This document shows, in pieces, positions 22,799 to 35,760 of a stretch of DNA of 64,000 nucleotides. Every line of letters starts with the position of its first letter. The first letter of the stretch is position 1. Position numbers and translations under genes: made by a program. This stretch comes from Stereocaulon alpinum (Eukaryota > Ascomycota > Lecanoromycetes > Lecanorales > Stereocaulaceae), in contig JAEUBA010000006.1 in NCBI GenBank assembly GCA_018257865.1, positions 1-64,000 of the forward strand, read 5' to 3'. The notes below the pieces were generated by a model that was not told the DNA's origin, ran no database searches, and saw only the letters and a list, made by a program, of their open reading frames with translations.

Positions 22799-25700
22799 CT
22801 CCCACTTAAATATAGTACGCCGAGATAATTAAATTACAGTCCGCTAAAATAACTAATTTGCTATACTCTAGTTACAACTGCTTTTCGCCCTTATTACCTA
22901 GTATTTAGTAGGATATTAGAGCTTATCTTTTACTACTACTACCAAAACTTTCCAGAAAATAATAAAATACGGTTATTTAAATTTTTATTTTCGTAATTAG
23001 ACTATATACACTAATTTTATACTAATAAGCAGTTAGGTAGTATATAGGGTTAATAGATATTACGAAGTATAATAATAGCTTTAGGGATAATCTAGGTATA
23101 GTAGCCCTAATTAAGTAGTATTCGCGCGCGATCCTTAGGGATACTCCTACTAGATCTAAGTAGCTACTCCTACTAGATTTAGGTAGCTACTCCTACTAGG
23201 TCTAGGTAGCTACTCCTACTAAAGCTCTGCCTTAGGCGATATATTCTAGGCCTAAGTTATTACGGAACTCTACGAATTTATCCTTATAGAGGGGTTTAGT
23301 AAGCCTATTAGTAACTTAATACTTAGTAGGTATATAGCGGAGGTCTACTATACTATTCGTAACTTACTCCTAAATAAAGTAGTAGCGTATATTAATATAC
23401 TTGCTATAAGTATAGAATTCCGGATTCTTTATAAGGGCGATCGCGCCCTAATTATCCCTATAGATAATTATCGCTTAGGGTTCCTAGCTACTAGGCTTAA
23501 GCTACCTTAGTAGGTTTTAAAGCTATACCGCTTCCCTAGACGCTAGGGTCTAACTAATATATTTAGCCTTATAGGTAGAAAGGGCTATAATAGATTATCG
23601 CTTAGATAACTAGCTAATAGCCCCGCTACCTACGTTAAAGATATAACCTAAGGTAGATTAGCGCGTATTATAGTCTCCCGCCTAATTAGAGTTAGTATAG
23701 CCTATTAGTACCTAAATTAGTCCTAAAAAGGTTAATTAGTATTTAGTTATTAACTTAAAATATTAAAAGATTCGTTTAACTACTCCCTAATAAGCTTACG
23801 TTAGGTTTATACTATAGCGACTAACTACTAATATAGGGTATATAATATTAGGTTAAGTCCCTAGTATTACGTATATTAGCGACCTAATAGCCTTCTAATA
23901 TAGTAGGCGGTCTTAGGCGTTAGCTTAGAAACTATTAGGGGCTTTTTTAAGATAGTAAGTTATCTCTATAGGGGTCGTAGTTTCTTTATATTCCTAAAGG
24001 CTAAAGTCCTAAAGTACTTTCTTAATATAGGCCTCTTAGCCTAGTTATAGCGTTCGTTATTAGCGGTTTTAGGTAACTATTATCCCTAAGTAATAGCTAT
24101 ATAGCCTAAGATCTATTATATAGAATTAATAGTTAAGGGTATCTTTAACCCTTTAAATAGCTTCCTTACTAGGGCCTATAATTAATAAATCGTCTATATA
24201 TAGGGTAATTAGCGTCCTATCTTTAGGGTTAATAAATACGCTTAAGTTAGCTTCTAACGGGACGACGCCTAATTTAGCGTTTATAAAGCTGGCGAAGGTA
24301 TTATACTATACTTAGAGGGATTATTTTAGGCCGTATAGAGCCTTATTTAGGCGGTAAACTTTTACCTCCCCTTAAATAAAGCCTTTAGGCTATTCTACGA
24401 AGATCTCCTCTTCTACGTCCTTATAGAGGAATACTATTTTAACGTCTATCTACTCTAAGTCCTAATCTATAGTAGCGGTAATTATAAATATAGCCTTATA
24501 GCTTATAGGTTTAACTACTAAGGCGAAAGTCTTATTATAATTAAGACCTTTTCGTTATTCGAAGCCTTAAATAACCTAGCGTACTTTATAGCGTATAATT
24601 TCCCCTTTAGGGCTACGCTTTAAGGTATAGACCTATCTACCCCTAAGAACTTTCCAGCTATCTAGGGGCGATATTAGTATCTAAGTATTATTAGTTATAA
24701 GGGAGTTAAATTCGTTATTTATAGCGAGCTCCTACTATATTTTATATATATTATTAGCTATTACTTCGGCGTAGGTTTTAGGTTTATAGGGTTCCGCTAA
24801 ATTCGCCTAAGCTAGTAGAGAGATTACTAAATACCTATAGAGGGGATCCGGCGAGAGGTTCTATATATTAGGGATATCGAGCTTAGGGTATATTACTAGG
24901 ACTTAAGTTATCTCTCGCTCTTCTATAATACCTATTATTATTAGTAATACTAGCTATAATAGGGCTAGAGAGCTTAGTATTAATAGTAAACTTAGGCTTA
25001 AAGAAGGAGAATATAATATTTCTCTAGAAGTTAGGGGTAAGGGAGGTAATTCTCCCCCTAAAGGAGGTAATTCTCCTAAGAATTCTTAGTTAGGTAATTA
25101 TACTAGGGATATATTAAAGTTAAAGTTAATAGAATTCTAATTCCTATTATATACCTCCCCTAAAGCGGAGGTCCGTTAGCGTTTAGCTGGGGGTTCTTTA
25201 CCCCTATAAAAGCGGGGCCGTTTCTCCTATATATAGACGTTAACAGCGCGGATAATAGCGCGCTGTTTTAGTAACTATAAGCGAAAGATATAGCTATCCC
25301 CTTTATATCCTAAGAGGAAATAGGGGTCGCTTTTATCTATAAATTTCTTTTAGAGATAGTTTCGCGCCTATATTTTAGAGCTAAGGGTTCTTAGGTGCCT
25401 AAGATAAGGCTTACGCTTATAGAAGGCCTTATATAGGGTCTTTCTAAGCTTTATAACTAAGCTCTAGACGGTAAGGTAATTAGCTATTTTTATAATTTTA
25501 GGCTAAAAAGACTTATCGAGTTCGGAGCCTAATAATAGAGGGTAAGTATATCTAATAAGGACCTACCCGAAATATTTAGTAGTCCTATTTTATTCTAGGT
25601 TTCTAAGTACTATAGGCTTATAGATAATCCCTTTAAGGCTAAGGTATTCTTAAAAGGTTCCCTTAATATATTCGCCCCTATTATTTATATATAAGCGTTA

Positions 25701-28487
25701 GATTAGGCGCCCTATTCGCTTATACTTATACTAAAACCGTCGGAATAGATTGCTGAGCTCTAATTTATATTTTATATAGTAGACTTCGGAGTAGTAGGTG
25801 AAGTTATCTTTAAAGGTAACTATCTATTTACTACCGTCGAAGCTAATAGGCTTAATAGGTCCTATAATATCGCTATAAATAAATTCTATTAGGCGTATTC
25901 TAAGTTTAATAAAGTCCTTATATAAGGTAGACCGATAGCGGCCTAGAATATAATATTTATAGGTTAATTTATCTAAGAATTTCTTTAAGAAGTCTACTCT
26001 AGTAGCTATATTAGGTAGCTAATCTATATTTTATTAACTTATATAACTTATATAGGCGTACTAGAGCTAGCGGATAGCGTCCGGAGGTATACTATATATA
26101 TTTAATATAAGTTATTACCCCTAGGGAAGTTCTAATATATAGAGGCCGAATTATTATTTAGCGATTATATTACTAAGCTTAGGGTATAAGATTATATAGC
26201 TATTTTTAGCGAATTTAATATAGATTCTAATATCTATTAGCTAGGAGCCTAAGAGGAGGTTTACCCCTAGCTTAGGTATATAGAGGACGTTATATAGTAG
26301 TATATTCTTCCTTAAGTATAGGATCTTTACCGTTCTACGCCTAGTAGGCTTAAGCTATACCCTACTAATTCTAGTAATTAGAGTACTAATAGTAGGCTTA
26401 AAGGTTACGAAGTTAGAGCGCTAGTAGAACGAGTATTATATATATCCTATATTAATAATAGTTAGGCCTAATAGATTAACTTCTAGCGTTATTACCGCTA
26501 TATATCTAATATTAATTATAGGGACCCTATTTATACTAGTACCTTAAATATTAAAGTCGCTATTAGCGGTAAGGGTCCTAAATATTAGCCCTTTAGTAGG
26601 GCTATTATTATATTTAAACTTCTATTTCTTAAACCTTTTATCCTTAGACTTAAACTTCTTAGGTTTTATTTCAGGGTAAAGCTGCTAGTACTTTATAATT
26701 AGATAAGTATCCTTTCGCTTAAGCTTCTTATAGTAAGGGTAGTATTCCTAGGGCTTATTATTCTTAGAGTTATAGTCTTTAGTAGACTTTCTACCTATAA
26801 ATATTACTAGTCCGGAGTAGTTATATTACGCTCGGATTCGTTATTCTTCGTTAGCGGTAGCTAGGGAGACCTTATTAAAGTCGACTTTATTAGCGCTAAA
26901 TAGGGTATAACTTTAAATATAAGCTATTTTAAAGGTATTATAAGCTTTACTAAGTCCTAAAAAATAGAGGTAAATTAGGTATAGTTTTAGTAGGGCTACT
27001 TTAGCGTTAAGCTCCTTAAGTTCGGTATTAACCTTTTAGAACTTCTAGGTATATTCGGCGATATCCTTAGAGGATTCTAAAGAGGTTAAATAGAGGCGTT
27101 ATACTAATTTAATATAGATACTAATCCCTTTAGGCTTAAAGTTTAAGGAAACTTTAGTTAGAATCTTATCCGCTATAGTAAGGTTCTTTATAATTTTCTA
27201 AGCGTTAAACCTAAGTTAGTTACGAATCGCAGTATAGGCTTTTACTTAGGTTTTAGTAGTAAAAGGCTTTAAGTTATTAAGTATAAGCTAATTATCTATC
27301 TCCTTAACCTACTAGGAGTACCTAAAGTTAGACTCTAAGATAGAGATAGAGGCAAGTAGGAAGCTCCTACTACTACTATAAGATTCTTTAGCTGCTATAA
27401 TACCGCTACTGCTATAAGACTCTTCAGCTGCTATAATATAGGTATTTATATTTTAGAAGAGAGTTATAGGCTTTAGAGGTCTTTAAGTTAGCTAAGTCTT
27501 TTAGGGACGAGCGGTAGTAGTAGTTATTTCCTTATACTATTATTTCGCTGGGGGACCTAAGGGAGCCTGAGATAGTATATATTTAACTTAAAGGCTAAAG
27601 ATATTAGAATTACTAGGAGGTTCTAAGGTTAATTTACTAGCTTTAGAATTAGAGTTATAAGGAGATAGTAACTATTCTAAGGGTATATAATTAGTATTAA
27701 CGTAGTTAAGAGGTAACTTATCGAATTAGATTAGGTCCTAAAGAAGGTATCGGAAGTACTTATATTTAGAGCGGTAGTATACCTAAGTAATAGTATTTAT
27801 ATACTAGATAGGGTTTAGATTAGTAGTAGATAGTATTAAGTTAGAAGATAAAGAAGATAATAGATTTCCAGCTATACTAACAGTAGATATCTTATAGATA
27901 TCTCCTAAGGATTTTAACCCTAGTATTCTAGCAGCTGGGGTAATACCAGCCTCTAACTTATTAGGAAAGGTAGCGGGGGATACCGGCCTTTAATAATAGC
28001 TAGGGATACTAGCCTTTAGGAAGAAATTAAGGGGTTAGGACCTAGCCCCCTTAGTAATTAATAATTAATCGCTTTCTAGCGTCTAAAAAGTCTTGTTTTT
28101 AATATAAAATTCGATAATTCTACTTATATAGGTTAGTATTCTTACTATAGAAGCTAGATATCGCTTTTAGGGGCTTAGCTTTAGAGTTTATAGATACCTA
28201 CTAAGGTACGCTAGAAGGGATTACTTAGTAGCACTTATTAGTATACTTTTTAGTAGTAATAACCCTAGAAAGAATAGAATAGCTAGGAGTTCCTAGCCTC
28301 CTCTTTTTAGTCGATTATTATCGCTATAAGTTAATCTCGCAGTACGAAGATTAAAGAGTTATTACCTTAGACTAAGTATTAGAGGTTTAGTATATATATA
28401 CGCAGCTTACGTTAGGGAGGATTTAGTAACTATTTAAGAGGAATATAATTCTAGAAGAAGAGCTATTCTAGCGATACCTAGAGTACC

Positions 28488-28499
28488 GGGCTTATAACC
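28488..28499 (-). promoter_or_regulatory. Candidate primer-binding site (initiator tRNA-Met half-molecule)
   Basis: Next to the 5' LTR the plus strand reads GGGCTTATAACC. The anticodon loop of eukaryotic initiator tRNA-Met reads GGGCTCATAACC in yeast (recalled). One CpA-to-TpA change, the RIP signature, separates them. Drosophila copia is known to prime from such a half-tRNA. The same motif sits beside the other 5' LTRs (for example 34296-34307). Confidence 0.55.
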
Positions 28500-28631
28500 T
28501 ATTAAAATATAATAGGTAGAACACTTAATTATCTAGCTAAGTGCGACTATACGAGATATATATAAGGGTTAGGGCTAAGCCTTAGTCATTAATAACTAAG
28601 CCTTAGGATATCGAACACCCGAATTTCAATA
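28500..28631 (-). repeat. 5' LTR of a nested Copia copy (common subtype)
   Basis: 132 bp, followed by ATATT (28632-28636), the presumed right-hand target duplication. Its proper left partner LTR is missing. Confidence 0.75.
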
Positions 28632-31600
28632 ATATTTACGGGTAGGAAGTCCGCTAAAGACTATAACTCTAGGAATAATAAGCCTTAGGAATATTACCCT
28701 TACTATAAGAAGCTTAAGCGAAAGGATACTTATCTAATTATAAAGTACTAGTAGCTTTACCCTAAAATAAAACTTAAAAAGTTTAAGTCTAAGGATAAAA
28801 GGTTTAAGAAACGGAAGTTTAAATATAATAATAGTCCTACTAAAGAGCTAATATTTAGGACCCTCGCTATTAATAGTAACTTTAATATTTAAGGTACTAG
28901 TATAAATAGGGTCCCTATAATTAATATCGGATATATAGTAGTAATAACGCTAGAAGTTAATCTATTAGGCCTAACTATTATTAATATAGGATATATATAG
29001 TACTCGTTCTACTAGCGCTCCGACTTTATAACCTTTAAGCCCGCTATTAGTACTTTAATTACTAAAATTAATAGGGTATAGCTTAAGCCTACTAAGCGTA
29101 AGATAATAAAGATCCTATACCTAAGGAAGAATATACTACTATATAACGTCCTCTATATACTTAAGCTAGGGGTAAACCTCCTCTTAGGCTCCTAGCTAAT
29201 AGATATTAGAATTTATATTAAATTCGCTAAAAACGGCTATATAATCTTATACCCTAAGCTTAGTAATATAATCGCTAAACGATAATTTAGCCTCTATATA
29301 TTAGAACTTCCCTAGGGGTAATAACTTATATTAAATATATATAGTATACCTCTAGACGCTATCCGCTAGCTTTAGCACGCCCGTATAAGTTATATAAGTT
29401 AATAAAATATAGATTAGCTACCTAATATAGCTACTAAAGTAGACTTCTTAAAGAAATTCTTAAATAAATTAACTTATAAATACTATATTCTAGGCCGCTA
29501 TTAGTCTACCCTATATAAGGACTTTATTAAACTTAGAATATACTTAATAGAATTTATTTATAGCGATATTATAGGACCTATTAAGCTTATTAGCTTTAAT
29601 AGTAGTAAATAGGTAGTTACCTTTAAAGATAACTTCACCTACTACTCTGAAGTCTACTATATAAAATATAAATTAGAGCTCAGCGATCTATTCCGACGGT
29701 TTTAGTATAAGTATAAGCGAATAGGGCGCCTAATCTAACGCTTATATATAAATAATAGGGGCGAATATATTAAGGGAACCTTTTAAGAATACCTTAGCCT
29801 TAAAGGGATTATCTATAAGCCTATAGTACTTAGAAACCTAGAATAAAATAGGACTACTAAATATTTCGGATAAGTCTTTATTAAACGTACCTACCCTCTA
29901 CTATTAGGCTCTAAACTTAATAAGTCTTTTTAGCCTAAAATTATAAAAACGGCTAATTACCTTACCGTCCGGAGCTTAGTTATAAAGCTTAGGAAAACCT
30001 TATATAAGGCCTTCTATAAGTATAAGCCCTATCTTAGGTACCTAAAAACCCTTAGCTCTAAAATATAGGCGCGAAACCGTCTCTAAAAGAAATTTATAGA
30101 TAAAAGCGACCCCTATTTCCTCTTAGGATATAAAAGGGATAGCTATATCTTTTATCTATAGTTACTAAAATAGCGCGCTATTATCCGCGCTGTTAATATC
30201 TATATATAGGAGAAACGGCCCCGCTTCTATAAGGGTAAAGAACCCCTAGCTAAACGCTAATAGACCTCCGCTTTAGGGGAGGTATATAATAGGAATTAGA
30301 ATTCCGTTAACTTTAACTTAGACGTATCTCTAGTATAATTACCTAACTAAGAATCCTTAGGAGAATTACCTCCTTTAGGGGGAGAATTACCTCCCTTACC
30401 CCTAACTTCTAAAGAAATATTATATTCTCCTTCTTTAAGCCTAAGTTTATTATTAATACTAGGCTCTCCAGCCCTATTATAGCTAGTATTACTAATAATA
30501 ATAGGTACTATAGAAGAGCGAGAGATAACTTAAGTCCTAGTAATATACCCTAAGCTTAATATCCCTAATATACGGAACCTCTCGCCGGATCCCCTCTATA
30601 GGTATTTAGCGATCTCTTTACTAGCTTAGGCGAATTTAGTAGAACCCTATAAACCTAAAACCTACGCCGAAGTAATAGCTAATAATATATATAAAATATA
30701 GTAGGAGCTTATTATAAATAACGAATTTAACTCCCTTATAACTAATAATACTTAGATACTAACGTCGCCCCCGGATAGCTAGAAAGTCCTTAGGGGTAGA
30801 TAGGTCTATACCTTAAAGTATAGCCCTAAAGGGGAAATTATACGCTATAAGATATACTAAGTTATTTAAGGCTTCGAATAATAAAAAGGTCTTAATTATA
30901 ATAAGACTTTCGCCTTAGTAGTTAAACCTATAAGTTATAAGGCTATATTTATAATTACTACCGCTATAGATTAGGACTTAGAGTAGATAGACGTTAAAAC
31001 GGTATTCCTCTATAGAAATATAGAAGAGGAGATCTTCGTAGAATAGCCTAAAGGCTTTATTTAAGGGGAAGTAAAAGTTTACCGCCTAAATAAGGCTCTA
31101 TACGGCCTAAAATAATCCCCCTAAGTATAGTATAATACCTTTACTAGCTTTATAAACGCTAAATTAGGCGTTATCCTATTAGAAGCTAACTTAAGCGTAT
31201 TTATTAACCCTAAAGATAGGACGCTAATTACCCTATATATAGATAATTTACTAATTATAGGCCCTAGTAAGGAAGCTATTTAAAGGGTTAAAGATACCCT
31301 TAACTATTAATTCTATATAATAGATCTTAGGCTATATAGCTATTACCTAGGGATAATAGTTACCTAGAACCGCTAATAATAAACGCTATAACTAGGCTAA
31401 GAGGCCTATATTAAGAAAGTACTTTAGGACTTTAGCCTTTAGGAATATAAAGAAACCGCGACCCCTATAGAGATAACTTACTATCTTAAAAAAGCCCCTA
31501 ACGGTTTCTAAGCTAACGCCTAAGACCGCCTACTATATTAGAAGGCTATTAGGTCGCTAATATATATAATACTAAGGACTTAACCTAATATTATATACCC

Positions 31601-32730
31601 TATATTAGTAGTTAGTTACTACGGTATAAACCTAACGTAAGCTTATTAGGGAGTAGTTAAATAAATCTTCTAATATCTTAAGTTAATAACTAAATACTAA
31701 TTAACCTTCTTAGGACTAATTTAGGTACTAACGGGCTATACTAACTCTAATTAGGCGGGAGACTATAATACGCGCTAATCTACCTTAGGTTATATCTTTA
31801 ATATAGGTAGCGGGGCTATTAGCTAGTTATCTAAGTAATAACCTATTATAGCCCTTTCCACCTATAAGGCTAAATATATTAGTTAGACCCTAGTATTTAG
31901 GGAAGCGGTATAGCTTTAAAACCTACTAAGGTAGCTTAAGCCTAGTAGCTAGGAACCCTAAGCAGTAATTATCTATAAGGATAATTAGGGCGCGATCGCC
32001 CTTATAAAGAATCCGGAATTCTATACTTATAGCAAGTATATCGATATATACTACTACTTTATTCGGGAGTAAGTTATAAATAGTATAGTAGACCTCTACT
32101 ATATACCTATTAAGTATTAAGTTACTAATAGGCTTACTAAACCTCTCTATAAGGATAAATTTATAGAGTTCCGTAATAATTTAGGCTTAGAATATATCGC
32201 CTAAGGTAGAGCTTTAGTAGGAGTAACTACCTAAATCTAGTAGGAGCACCCCTAAGGATCACGCGCGAATATAACTCTATTAAGGTAACTATACCTAGAT
32301 TATCCCTAGAGCTATTATTATACTTTATAATATCTATCAGCCCTATATACTACCTAACTAACTATTAGTAGGAAATTAGTATATATAAGATAATTATTAG
32401 AATAAAAATTTAAATAACCGTATTTTACCATTTTTTAGAAAGTTTTAGTAGTAGTAGTAAAAGATAAGCTCTACTATCCTACTAAATACTAGGTATTTAG
32501 GGTAAAAAGTAGTTGTAACTAACGTATAGTAAATTAGTTGTTTTAGCGAACTATAATTTAATATATCTAGTGTTCGGCGTACTATATTCGAGTGGGAGTA
32601 TTAAAATTTAGGTGTTTAATATCCTAAGGCTTAGTTATTAATAACTAAGGCTTAGCCCTAACCCTTATATATATCTCGCATAGTCGCACTTAGCTAGATA
32701 ATTAAGTGTTCTACCTATTATATTTTAATA
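28632..32730 (+). mobile_element. Copia family 1, copy D, forward, 5'-truncated
   Basis: This is the only forward-oriented copy. It starts in the middle of the gag zinc-knuckle region, where another copy was inserted, then runs through protease, integrase (about 29.3-30.1 kb), reverse transcriptase (about 30.9-31.5 kb, with a YGLK-SP-like stretch near 31110) and RNase H (about 31.7-32.2 kb). It ends with a GAGTGGGAG polypurine tract (32590-32598) and the 3' LTR (32599-32730). It is inserted in opposite orientation into copy E. Right flank AAAAA (32731-32735); the left partner is lost. Confidence 0.75.
32599..32730 (+). repeat. 3' LTR of Copia copy D
   Basis: 132 bp, the reverse complement of the other LTRs, directly after the GAGTGGGAG polypurine tract. 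Confidence 0.75.
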
Positions 32731-34439
32731 AAAAATAGAGGTAAATTAGGTATAGTTTTAGTAGGGCTACTTTAGCGTTAAGCTCCTTAAGTTTAGTATT
32801 AACCTCTTAAAACTTCTAGGTATATTCGGCGATATCCTTAGAGGATTCTAAAGAGGTTAAATAAAGGTATTATACTAATTTAATATAAATACTAGTCCCT
32901 TTAGGCTTAAAGTTTAAGGAGACTTTAGTTAGAATCTTATCTACTATAGTAAGGTTCTTTATAATTTTCTAAGTATTAAACCTAAGTTAGTTATAAATTA
33001 TAGTATAGGCTTTTACTTAGGTTTTAGTAGTAAAAGGCTTTAAGTTATTAAGTATAAGTTAATTATCTATCTCCTTAACCTACTAGAAGTACCTAAAGTT
33101 AGACTCTAAAATAGAGATAGAGGTAAGTAGGAAGCTCCTACTACTACTATAAGATTCTTTAGCTACTATAATACTACTACTACTATAAGATTCTTTAGCT
33201 GCTATAATAATACTACTGCTATAAGACTTTTCAGCTGCTATAATATAGGTATTTATATTTTAGAAGAGAGTTATAGGCTTTAGAGGTCTTTAAGTTAGCT
33301 AAGTCTTTTAGGGATAAGCGGTAGTAGTAGTTATTTCCTTATACTATTATTTCGCTAGGGGACCTAAGGGAGCCTAAGATAGTATATATTTAGCTTAAAG
33401 GCTAAAGATATTAGAATTACTAGGAGGTTTTAGCGTTAATTTACTAGCTTTGGAATTAGAGTTATAAGGAGATAGTAACTATTTTAGGGGTATATAATTA
33501 GTATTAATATAGTTAAGAGGTAACTTATTAAATTAGATTAGGTCCTAAAGAAGGTACTAGAAGTACTTATATTTAGAGCGGTAGTATACTTAGGTAATAG
33601 TATTTATATACTAGATAGGGTTTAGATTAGTAGTAGATAGTATTAAGTTAGAAGATAAAGAAGATAATAGATTTCTAGCTGTACTAATAGCGGATATCTT
33701 ATAAATATCTCCTAAGGATTTCAACCCTAGTATTCTAGTAGCTAAGGTAATACCAGCCTCTAACTTATTAAGAAAGGTAGCAGGGGATACCGGCCTTTAA
33801 TAATAGCTAGGGATACTAGCCTTTAGGAAGAAATTAAGGGGTTAGGACTTAACCCCCTTAGTAATTAATAATTAATCGCTTTCTAGCGTCTGAAAAGTCT
33901 TATTTTTAATACAAAATTCGATAATTCTACTTATATAGGTTAGTATTCTTACTATAGAAGCTAGATATTACTTTTAGGGGCTTAGCTTTAGAGTTTATAG
34001 ATACCTACTAAGGTACGCTAGAAGGGATTACTTAGTAGCACTTATTAGCGTACTTTTTAGTAGTAATAACCCTAGAAAGAATAGAATAGCTAGGAGTTCC
34101 TAGCCTCCTCTTTTTTAGTTAATTATTATCACTATAAGTTAATCTCGTAGTATAAAGATTAAAGAGTTATTACCTTAGACTAAGTATTAGAGGTTTAGTA
34201 TACGTATACGCAGCTTATGTTAGGGAGGATTTAGTAATTATTTAAGAGGAATATAATTCTGGAAGAAGAGCTGTTTTAGCGATACCTAGCGTACCGGGCT
34301 TATAACCTATTAAAATATAATAGGTAGAATACTTAATTATCTAGTTAAGTGCGACTATGCGAGATATATATAAGGGTTAGGGCTAAGCCTTAGTTATTAA
34401 TAACTAAGCCTTAGGATATCGAACACCCGAATTTCAATA
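32731..34439 (-). mobile_element. Copia family 1, copy E, 5' part
   Basis: The reverse-oriented gag region matches 26960-28500 and ends in the 5' LTR at 34308-34439. Copy E was cut on the left by copy D and is itself inserted into copy F, whose gag sequence resumes at 34440 with the GGGTTTAGATTAG stretch seen at 10612 and 27810. Confidence 0.7.
34308..34439 (-). repeat. 5' LTR of Copia copy E
   Basis: 132 bp, common subtype, with the candidate initiator-tRNA site GGGCTTATAACC directly to its left (34296-34307). Confidence 0.75.
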
Positions 34440-35272
34440 GGGTTTAGATTAGTAGTAAATAGTATTAAGTTAAAAGATAAAGAAAATAATAGATTTCTAG
34501 CTATACTAATAGCGGATATCTTATAGATATCTCCTAAGGATTTCAACCTTAGTATTCTAGCAGCTAGGGTAATACTAGCCTCTAACTTATTAGGAAAGGT
34601 AGCGGGGGATACTAGCCTTCAGCGATAGCTAAGGATACTAGCCTTTAACTTATTAGGAAAGAAAAGAATCGAGGGGTTAGGACTTAGCCCCCTTAGTAAT
34701 TAATAATTAATCGCTTTCTAGGCGTCTAAAAAGTCTTATTTTTAATATAAAATTCGATAATTCTACTTATATAGGTTAGTATTCTTACTATAGAAGCTAG
34801 ATATCGCTTTTAGGGGCTTAGCTTTAGAGTTTATAGATACCTACTAAGGTACGCTAGAAAGAATTACTTAGTAGCACTTATTAGCGTACTTTTTAGTAGT
34901 AATAACCTTAAAAAGAATAGAATAACTAGGAGTTCCTAGCCTCCTCTTTTTAGTCGATTATTATCGCTATAAGTTAATCTCGCAGTACGAAGATTAAAGA
35001 GTTATTACCTTAGACTAAGTATTAGAGGTTTAGTATATATATACGTAGCTTACGTTAGGGAGGATTTAGTAACTATTTAAGAGGAATATAATTCTAAAAG
35101 AAGAGCTATTCTAGCGATACCTAGCGTACTAGGCTTATAACCTATTAAAATATAATAGGTAGAATACTTAATTATCTAGCTAAGTGCGACTATATAAGAT
35201 ATAAATAAGGGTTAGTACTAAGCCTTAGTTATTAATACCAAGGCTTAGTATACGAACACCCGAATTTCAATA
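34440..35272 (-). mobile_element. Copia family 1, outer copy F, 5' end
   Basis: Reverse-oriented gag-proximal sequence followed by the 5' LTR (35143-35272). The right flank GTATT (35273-35277) equals the left flank of the LTR at 22669, so F spans 22669-35272 with other copies nested in it. Confidence 0.75.
35143..35272 (-). repeat. 5' LTR of outer Copia copy F (short subtype)
   Basis: 130 bp; shares the AAGGCTTAGTATACG variant only with the LTR at 22669-22798. Confidence 0.75.
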
Positions 35273-35760
35273 GTATTAACCTTTATAAGACGGGCTATAT
35301 TTCTAGGAAACTAGCTATATAGCGATAACTAATACTATATAGAAGATATAATAAATAGATAATTAATAAGCTCGCCTAGCTCTATTAGGCTATTAACTTT
35401 ATATATATAGTATAGCGCTAGACAGCTATTATAAATAGAGTTAAATATTAGAAATTCCTTTATTTACTTTCTAGCCCTAACTAGCGCGAACTAATAGGAA
35501 AAATTTAAAAAGCTATAGAATCGCCTTTATAATAGCTATTTAACGCTATATTAGATATATAAAGCTAACAATCTAGTAGAAATAGACGAGCCTATTAATC
35601 TCTCGTTTATTATAACTTCTATATAGCGTTAGTTGTCGCTATATAGCTAATTCTCTAAAAGTTTAGTATATTTCGCGCGCCTTCCCTACCCCTAGAATCC
35701 TCCCCAAAATTCTAATTTTCTCGCGCCAATGGTTTCGATATCTACGGTAGCACAGCGTTA
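35273..35760. other. RIP-like AT-rich DNA, target locus of copy F
   Basis: The first five bases repeat the GTATT duplication. What follows is AT-rich with depleted CpA/TpG and no recognisable domain. It should be continuous with the sequence ending at 22663. The composition changes to normal near 35700-35800. Confidence 0.5.

Larger units (their letters stand above)
22669..28631 (-). mobile_element. Chimeric Copia family 1 element (two copies fused)
   Basis: This reverse-oriented, apparently complete Copia is 5963 bp, but its two LTRs belong to different copies. The left LTR (22669-22798, 130 bp) is the rarer subtype with AAGGCTTAGTATACG and pairs with the LTR at 35143-35272, sharing an exact GTATT duplication. 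The right LTR (28500-28631, 132 bp) is the common subtype and is flanked by ATATT and interrupted Copia sequence. The simplest reading is recombination between the 3' half of an outer copy (F) and the 5' half of a nested copy. Internal order from right to left is gag, zinc knuckle, integrase, reverse transcriptase, RNase H. Confidence 0.7.

Noticed and set aside
1..35760. Mitochondrial DNA insertion or mitochondrial contig because of AT-richness
   Set aside because: The block contains Copia, Gypsy, LINE and Helitron remnants with target duplications and the CpA/TpG loss typical of nuclear RIP.
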